NCBI GenBank assembly: GCA_963930655.1
Contig: OZ005600.1
Coordinates: 499,501 to 563,500 of the forward strand
Origin: Myrica gale
Taxonomy: Eukaryota; Streptophyta; Magnoliopsida; Fagales; Myricaceae
Direction: 5' to 3'
Length of the DNA stretch: 64,000 nucleotides
In this document: positions 56,131 to 64,000 of the stretch, piece by piece
Layout: every line of letters begins with the position of its first letter
Numbering within the stretch: position 1 is the first letter of the stretch
Program-made: the position numbers and the translations under genes
Notes under the pieces: model-generated
Databases searched by the model: none
Seen by the model: only the letters and a program-made list of their open reading frames with translations
What the model was told of the DNA's origin: nothing

Positions 56131-57055
56131 AGAAAGCCAAGAAAAAAATCCGTACAAGATTCTCTAGAATTCAAACAATATCTCACTCCAAAATTTTTAC
56201 TTAATTAAAAAAATTACAAAATAATCTCACAATTTATCGAATTATTATTTTTCATAATAATATTTATTTAAATATTTTCATCATTTTCTTTTTAACATGC
56301 TCCTATGAATTATCTTTGATTTTACACTAATTCCTATACTTAAAATTCTAGACACTTCTACACCGCGAACTTTCCGACTGCGTTGGTTGCTGTACGAGAT
56401 CCGTCCAATAAGTTAAGACCTCAGAGGTATCGTTCCACGTCATTTCAAGCTTGATGGCTGGGCTAGTGGCGAACGTCGAATCTACGAACCAAGGGGATTA
56501 AAAGCCACGTGGAGAATTTTCGCCCAAGTATTTATTTATATCGCTGCCCAGGTTGTCCTCTCCTCTCTGTACAGACTCGACCGTGAAACAGATGCTCCTG
56601 CCGCCACCGAGAGAAAAACAGAGAGGAGCAAAATAGCAACTTTTTTATTTTCTTAAAACCACGAAAAACCCAAACACCGCTTAGCTACTTACTGACTCTG
56701 TTCACACGTGTGAGGACCCTTAGCCGTGACGCGTCCAACCGTCCACCGATCTTACCCTGCGCTCGAGTCTATCCAAAGCGGGACTTCGCAAATTGAAGAG
56801 CGACACTTGGCGATCAGAAAATTCCGCCCGGAATCACCTATTTCTTTTCTTGCCTGTGAGTACTAGATTCTATGACACTGGAAGTCTCCAATTCTATTTT
56901 TTTTTTTTCAAATACTGGAAATCTCCAATTCGCTGAACAAAAGCCAGGTCGGTCTCTTGCTCGTCGTTTCTGCTATTAAAAGCCGAAAACACCCCGGTTC
57001 GCGATCTTCTTCGGAAGGGATCCAAGAGTTAGGGTTTCGGAGGTGAAAGATAGAA
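56131..57055. other. Promoter region of the MADS-box gene
   Basis: Sequence upstream of the MADS start codon. The ttatttatatcgctg near 56532 could hold a TATA element. No gene recognised. Confidence 0.4.
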
Positions 57056-60000
57056 ATGGGGAGGGGAAAGGTGCAGCTGAAGCGAATCGAGGATACGAGC
57101 AGCCGGCAAGTGACGTTCTCGAAGCGCAAGGGCGGGCTGTTCAAGAAGGCTCGCGAGCTCGCAGTTCTGTGCGACGTGGAGGTGGCGCTCATAATCTTCT
57201 CCGACCGAGGCAGGCTCTACGAGTTCTGCAGTGCCGAAAGGTTGGCCTTTCTCGAACTCTTATACACCATCTTCAAACAGCGTTCCCTTTCAAATCTTTG
57301 AGCTCGCAGTACTTGCCTTCGAGTGAGCTTTTCCTGTATCTCGAATCTCTGTGTTCTATCTCTGCTTTCCGTTTCTATAAATATCTTGCTTCAAGCGTCT
57401 GAGTCATAAATATCTTGCTTTTGGTTCTTTCTCCACACGTGCTCTCCTCTCCCTCTCCCTGGCCCCTGCATACCCAAACCCTAGTTGACCTTTAACCCTG
57501 GTTGGAGGCTGGTCTAAATCCCTTGAATCTTGATAATCGGTCATGTCGGTTGCTGTGTTGTATAAGTTCTCATTGTCAGTAAGTCATTGAATATCGGTTG
57601 CTCAGAGTACAGTTTCGGCAGCGGACTCACTGTGAGTTTGTCTTTTCACTCTCTACGTGGGATCAAGCCCGGGTAATATGCTCATCCACAATGTTTTAGA
57701 AAAACTATAGTGCTCGGCCTTATTATCATTCATGTACCGGTGTAGTAATGATGATCATTTATATTGATTGGAATACTTTTGGACCAGCCCGATCATTTTT
57801 GGTCAAAGTGCCCTTTTCGATCGTTTCCTATGTTTCAGTATAATAGTTGTATTCAAGCCAATCAGCATGTAATTTCTTGATTGAGCATCAATGTATTGTT
57901 ACTATGGTTGTCTTATATCTTAATTTTTGATATTGGATGCTTTTTCTCCTTCCTTCCCTACATCAACAACTTAACTAGAATGCCAATTTTTCTTCAAGTG
58001 ATCTATGATTTGTATTTCAATATTAACGGTGATTTATAGATTAGCTGTCATGGTGTCATACTTTCTCTTTCGAGAACTGGAATGGAGGATAAAATTCCGG
58101 ATTCGAGTAATACCAAAATAATATTATATATATGTATATATTTGTATATATTAAGAGATTAGGAATTTAGATACTTTTGGGGTTGAACGAATATAAGAAT
58201 TTAGCGGTTAAATTGTCTGGAGTACCTGTCACGACTCACGAATAATCCAACTTGTTCCGAAAAGGAAGTGCAGTTCCTACAACTTCGTACGTCCGTAGGT
58301 TTCACCCAATGATGGGCTTATTCTAATTGACGTTTTTGTCTTTTTTCCGCGGACCATGATGGTAAGGTCACGATATCTCTCTGGCAGTGCTCTTACGGCA
58401 GTGCTCTTACTTTTTGTTGGCATCTATGTCTTTGTCAATATGATCTTCCGGGGACTTTCTTCTCTCGTGGCAAAATTTTGCTATGGCCTTTCGGACCGAA
58501 GGGAATAGACAGTTTTGTTTGGCCGCTTTCACTCAAAGGTTTGTTTGCTTAGGCCTTTAAGTTTTGTTTTCTTTAGCAGATCCAACATCTTAGGATTTCT
58601 ATAATAGAAAATTTTGGTTTAACCTCTCAACATTACACGCTAATACAGTTTTTCACTCAAAAAACCATCATGAATTACTGGACAAAAACACTGCATCAAC
58701 TAAGTTCAAGATCGAGCTACCATAAAACTTGCATGGTTGACAAAACCATGGCAATTCTGTCAGTTATGATCTTCCCACTACCTCCTCCGATATATGCTCA
58801 ATTTCTTCAACAACCTAAGCCTCGTCCTAGTTAAGATCTTTTAGTTGATTTTGATGGCATCAGTTGGAAAATGGCAAATCATTGTTTCTACGACTGGCTG
58901 GTAACTTCTTGTCCATTATTCTCCCGAGACTTTCAAAAAGGTCTAAAAAAGGTAGTGCAGCTAGTGTGTGGCCTAGATAAGAGAGATTTTAAATGCTTTT
59001 GAGAGTGTGTTTGCACTTCTATGCTTGCTAGATTCATATTTGCACTTGTTAGTAAATTTGTTTTGTTTTTTTTTTTTATGAAGGGTTTGAGCATAAATCG
59101 TTGATTAGGATTCTCTCTGATTTGTTGTCCATTAATCTTCCTCTTTGGATAGAGGAAAGGTCTTTAAGACCATTGCATTTTAAGAGCGGTTGTGTTGATT
59201 TTTGCCGGATTGAAACAAACCGATTCAAAATAGTTGAACCTAACACCCGTATCGTCTAGATTGGCATGATTAAGAGGGCGGTGAGGAGAAACAACAAGAA
59301 GTAAAGTAAGAGAAGCTCTTAAAAATGCAGCGCACTAAAAAGAACAGCTTCAATCGGTGAAGAAGAGCGTAGAGAACTCAATTTTAGGAAGACGAATAGA
59401 TTCATTCCACATAAATTAGTATGAGTAAAAAGCATTGAATAGATTAGCACTTCTTGAAATAGTGTATTATAAGCTAATTCAATTTTTAGGTAAGTAGGTT
59501 CTAAACATTCATTAAATAATATTAGAAAAAGAATCAATTTACGCCCTCAAATTATGCGATCATTATCCAAAGGGATTCAACTACCGAGTGTGATAGATCG
59601 ACCTCAAACTGTTATATCTATGACAATCTTTACCCAACACTGAGATTTCATCCTTAAGATCTTGTCACGCGACCTATTTTTTATTCATTCTGATGGCCAT
59701 GTCATAAACAATGGTATAAGTAACAATTTTTGGTACTCCAAAGACTAAATATGTGATAGTTAGTGGTAGTTTGGACTCTCATATGCTATATGGCCCCGTA
59801 GTTTATGGGCACATCAACTGTTCTTAGGAAGCTTGCAAGTAAATTTATTTCCTAAATTATATAAGAATGGCTTTAGTAAATTAGACAAAATAGAGATCAA
59901 GTAAGTTTTCTACCTTTGGACACCCCAGCTGTTTCTGTCTCCCTGATCTCCTCTCTCCCCTGTTTTTGTTTCTCTGATCTCCTCTTTGCCCTGTGAACAT

Positions 60001-63000
60001 TCCCAAACCGCACTACTTAAGCCTCGAGAGACCAAGAGGCATCGGAAGAGTCAATAAAGCAAAATTGCCAAATTCAAAGCCACTAGTTCCTCGAGGATGT
60101 GAAACTTTTGCTTTTCTTGCTTCTGTCCTTGTTTATAACGTAAAAGTTACCTTTCAACCTTGTTTCCGTCGCCTTTGAACCTTAAAACCACTTAAAAGAT
60201 GCATTGAGAAGACAACAAATTTTGTTTGGTAGTGGTGATCCCTTTAGGAATAGGAATGTCATCTGTATAAAGGCAGCGAGAGTAAGCTTTTTGATTCCAT
60301 GATGTGCACCCATAAAAAGAAATCAATAAAATAATAAACAATCTCCAAATTAGTTCAAACTCTTCTGTCTTGAAAAGAACAAGGGTAGCCAATGAGCTAT
60401 GGCTCAAATGACATTTCCTTCTCTACGGAGGGTCCTGAATTGGGGTTCAAAACCCCCCACCCTCACCCCCACCCCAGGCACAAGCCTGATTTACCTAGAA
60501 AAAAAAAAAGAAGAAAAGAACAAGTGTACTAAATTCTTAGTAGTAGAAGATTTACAAATTTCGAGAAATTTTAATAAGAATTAAATTTCTAGTCTTCTAG
60601 CCAAGTAGCGGCCATATTAAACCTTAATTTTAGCATCTAGATAGAACTTAAGGAGGATGAGAAGGACCTTGGTTTAGCTTCCCATCCATAGTTCTGTGAA
60701 CCTGACTCAGATCACCTAGCTCTAGAATGAAGCATGCTTGGTTGTTGTGCTTTAGGTTTATACATACTCAATTACTCATGCAATTTTGACATTGCATAAA
60801 GAATGCTTTGGGCCTACTGAATGGGTTGGGACTGGTAGGTGATTTTGTTGATGTTATGGTGATGGGCTCGTCCAGTGGTCAGTAGTTATGTCTCAAATTG
60901 GACATTCTGTAGTGAAGAGTGCTCTTATGATCACGCCAAGGAAGGGGTTGCTACGCTGGTTGCCCCCTCACTCCATTTTCGCTTAGAAAAAAAACCATTG
61001 TATAATGAATGTATTAGCCTTTTCTTTTGGTTGCAGGTCTTTTGCCTATCAAGTTGCAAGGAGTAAGTCAATTGCAGATAGTAGGCATGCCTTGTCTGAG
61101 TTGATTAATTTTATAGTCACTGATAGCACAATGCAGCAATTGCCATTAGCATTTTAGCGTATAGTTAATCTGGAAGGCTCTTAGTTAGCTTGATGAACCT
61201 TTAGAAGCCACTAATTGTACAAAGGGATTCAAACAATTTGTTTTTATAAAAACAAAAAAAAATGGAATTTTTGTTGTTGTTTAACTCTAAATAAAATCAT
61301 CATGAACAATAAAATAAAAGACTCAGCACATAAATAAGTCATTGCTAGAGAGGTCAGATATTCCTAGTTTCTTAAGTCTTTTTAAGTTGAATTCTTGTCC
61401 CTGAGAGGCCCATCCAAGCAATTAGTTCTCAAGAGATCTTGGGCTGTATCGGTGCTGGTCTGGCCTGCCTTTATTTGTCTCTACTAGCTGCCACGCAACC
61501 CATCACCTGAACAAGTGTTGTTGTTGCAGTGTTGCTTTGTAATAAAAACAGAGAAAAGAAAACAAGAATAAGTGTAGGTATCTATCTGTGGCCTGTGGGG
61601 ACATCCCTACGTCATGGCCTAGTGCATGTTTTCCAAGTGGAAAGAATCCCTCCATTCTGTGGGTCATATCCGAAGGGACTGCAAAACCAGAGTCTTGACT
61701 AATAATCTTCACCTACTTTAATCAAGTTCGAGAAGTAAAGCTCGGAGCAGAACATAAAAATAAAAAGAATTGGATGGTGCGAAATTTCTCGAGAACATAC
61801 AGATGTTTGTATATAATTGGGGAATTTTTAGCTTGGGAACGTATTGTGAAAAACAAGAACCTCCTCCGCTGTTAGAAGGAAAGGGGAGACATGCGGGATA
61901 ATACCTTTCCTTTTCCTCCTTGCCTTTCGATTATGTATGTAGAATGAACTCAAATTACTGTGTGTTTTTCAGTTTCTTTCTGAAACTGTCAAACTGGAAG
62001 ACTTGGATCTCCAAAGGAACACAATAACTAACTGGAGGAACTGATTAGCTTGTATTGCTTGATTTTGAAGCCTTAAGAATGGTATGAAGGGTAAGACTTG
62101 TCAACTAATTTGATATCTTTTGTATTCAAAGAGCATAGGTGAGTGGTTGGAAGAGCAAATCTTTTTTACTGATCGGACCAATATTGTTCGATCGCTATAA
62201 GTGTGAGTTCAAATCTTATCGCTATTGAGCAAATTCTTTTATTAATATTACTTAAACAGTAAGAAAGGTAAGTGTGACACGACTAAAAAGAATATCTATT
62301 TAGAAATCAATCCATTAGAAAGATGTTTTCTGAAGATTTGGCCCAATAAGCTATCTATTGTTTCTAGAATGAAAAATATGACTCATTAGAAGGATCTTTT
62401 CTTAAATATTTGGAAATCAGAGTTTGACGCATTAGAGATCTTTTCTGAAGATTTGGCCAATCAGTTGTCTATTGTTTCTAGAATGAAGAGTTGAACGTTT
62501 AGAAAGATCTTTCTCTAAAGATTTGGGCTTGGCCCAATCAGTTGTCTACTATTTCTAGAATGAATAGTCTGATCCATTAGAAAGATCTTTTCTGAAGATT
62601 TGGTTCAATCAGCCTTGTATTGTTTCTAGAATGAGAGGTTAAAGTTACGAACATTGGGTGCTATGAAAGGGACGCTTGCAGTGAAGTTGACAGAGAAGTT
62701 AGGTTGCAACTTGCAAGTTGAAGGTTTTAAGCTTGAAATAGTAGTCTACCCTGAACCAAACGAAGAAATTAGATTGAGTAGACCAAAAAAAGCTATTAAA
62801 AGAGAAAAATAACAGGAAATGGTCTTCCTGATTTGTCCATTTAGTGAAATGGGTTAGAGCAATGCAACGTACATTTGAGCAATTTTCACTTCTAACCTTA
62901 AGTTATCATCAAATATCATTTATTGGTGAATTACTCGTCACATTCAACTCCCAAACTATCAAAATATATCAATGTTCGCTCTCTGGTAAGCTCTTAGGCT

Positions 63001-64000
63001 ACTTTGATCAATAGTAATGATTGGATCATATTATAGGGCGAATATTGATAAATTTTGATAGTTTGAAAACTCAATATAAAAGAATTAGTAATTTGAAGGC
63101 TAAATGATAATTGACCCATAGTGTGGAGATTTTTGAGCTTTTGCCAAACTCAATTCTTTTCAAACTTACCTGAATGCTTGGTTCTCTCTTGGATACTAGT
63201 AAGCTGTAGCACAGATATTTGTTGAAATCTCGAAAACACGTGAAATGAAAATGTTTAGAGCAGCTCAGATTGTCTGTCTTGAACTTTTGATTATAAAGTT
63301 AGAACATAGTTGTGCTTCTCGATATATGTTTGTTGTTGTATTTTAGCTTGTTTTGGGATGAGAGACCATAACATTATCGGGTATCGATGTTTCCTCCTGC
63401 AACAGTATCGGAAAAATCCTTGATCGTTACAAAAAACGTGCAGAAGAAGAAGAGGCTGTCTGCAAGCGTAGTGAGAAAGGAAAGGTTAGTCATAATTCTC
63501 CAGCTTTATGTAGAATTGCCGTATCTACACGATTTAGAAGATATTGTATCAGGAGGGAAACCAGATAGTAGCCTAATCTCTTCCAGGTATCTGCCAAGAA
63601 AATCGAAACATGAGGTTTGACCTTGTGCAACCAATTGCTAATACGTCATGTGGGAGATTGTCCGTATGCTTCTAATGAAACAGCAAGTAAACCTTGCAAG
63701 TTAGTGATGTACAGAGTACTTAGGTTTTCGTTAAAAGCAGATCAGAGGCTATTTGATCTTTCACGTAAATATTGCAACAATTGCAATCATTGCTCTACTT
63801 ACAAATTTTTCATCAAAATCTCCACTCGTGGGACCCTTCTTTGGTTATTGATTATTTGTGCAAACAATATACTCTCTTAATGATTTTCTTATCTTGTCGT
63901 CTGTGGTTATGGATTATTCATTATGAAAGTTCTCTCAATGTTCACATTTTGCTTATCATGCAGAGCAATGATGCTGAGTGTGCCGGTGTTCAGACGAGTG
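57056..64000 (+). CDS. FLC-like type II (MIKC) MADS-box gene, first three exons, runs off right edge
   Basis: MADS proteins bind CArG boxes; FLC-clade members repress flowering (family knowledge). Exon 1 57056-57240 encodes a full MADS domain: [60 protein letters not shown]. Exon 2 63406-63484 joins in phase to give [20 protein letters not shown], the intervening domain. KILDRY is typical of the FLC clade. Exon 3 starts at 63964 ([12 protein letters not shown]) and continues beyond the window. Intron 1 is 6,165 bp, and a long first intron is usual for FLC. It contains a SINE (60384-60512) and a minisatellite (62312-62643). The K-box and C-terminus are not in the window, so clade assignment rests on the N-terminus and on synteny. 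Confidence 0.85.
60384..60512 (+). mobile_element. tRNA-derived SINE in intron 1 of the FLC-like gene
   Basis: An exact 12-bp duplication gaaaagaacaag flanks it (60372-60383 and 60513-60524). An A-box-like gagctatggctcaaatgac and a B-box-like ggggttcaaaacc lie in the 5' half. It ends in an A tract. Length 129 bp. Confidence 0.8.
62312..62643. repeat. Minisatellite, about five 65-80-bp units, in intron 1 of the FLC-like gene
   Basis: Units start near 62312, 62393, 62430, 62498 and 62575. The consensus is cattagaaagatcttttctg, aagatttggcccaatcagtt, gtctattgtttctagaatga. The second unit is shortened. Confidence 0.85.

Noticed and set aside
62130..62235. tRNA-like segment (gagtggttggaagagc and gtgagttcaaatctta)
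   Set aside because: A- and B-box-like motifs occur, but no cloverleaf, A tail or target duplication could be shown.

Overview
This is a piece of a flowering-plant nuclear genome, most likely a woody eudicot (inference). It has AT-rich intergenic DNA, GT-AG introns, MIKC MADS-box, WRKY, SBP-box and LAZY genes, and many plant-type transposons (LINEs, SINE, TRIM, hAT, Harbinger-like and Mutator-like MITEs). No RNA gene, CRISPR array, plasmid or viral feature was seen. Most protein genes were rebuilt by hand from splice sites and reading phase, because their exons are too short to stand out as ORFs.

Layout. 1-4849 (-): 5' part of a YSL6-type metal-nicotianamine transporter, five exons, with a 2.3-kb single-ORF non-LTR element in intron 2. 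5.5-7.2 kb: Harbinger-like MITEs and a large fold-back element with a nested MITE. 8.9-10.4 kb: a short internally deleted LTR retrotransposon with a nested hAT MITE, ending about 350 bp before LAZY1. 10.7-13.8 kb (+): complete five-exon LAZY1. 14.5-17.9 kb (-): convergent neighbour ABCI11, apparently a pseudogene. 19.4-20.8 kb: tandem repeats and nested MITEs. 21.0-24.7 kb (+): four-exon atypical short-chain dehydrogenase with a 5'-truncated LINE in intron 3. 26.4-27.5 kb: 1-kb non-autonomous hAT element. 29.7-30.0 kb: TRIM-like element. 30.3-32.8 kb (+): WRKY75-type gene with a 480-bp tandem duplication in its intron. 35.6-37.4 kb (+): SPL13-type gene with a miR156 site. 39.2-40.8 kb (-): two-exon 76-aa membrane microprotein. 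43.9-50.7 kb (-): full-length 6.8-kb LINE with an 18-bp target-site duplication, intact ORF1 and an ORF2 broken by one UGA. 52.2 kb (+): conserved 114-aa protein of unknown function. 54.9-56.1 kb: 1.27-kb fold-back element. 57.1 kb to the right edge (+): FLC-like MADS-box gene with a 6.2-kb first intron that holds a SINE and a minisatellite; its third exon runs off the window.

Context. Plant genes are transcribed singly, so there are no operons. From memory, LAZY1 and ABCI11 are adjacent in Arabidopsis (At5g14090/At5g14100), and WRKY75 (At5g13080) and FLC (At5g10140) lie on the same chromosome arm. The window therefore looks like a conserved ancestral block carrying development and architecture regulators (LAZY1 gravitropism, SPL phase change, FLC-like flowering, WRKY75 phosphate/senescence). 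No wholly new system was identified. The most notable items are the ABCI11 lesions, the single-ORF retroelement, the WRKY75 intron duplication and the LINE ORF1/ORF2 ATGA overlap.
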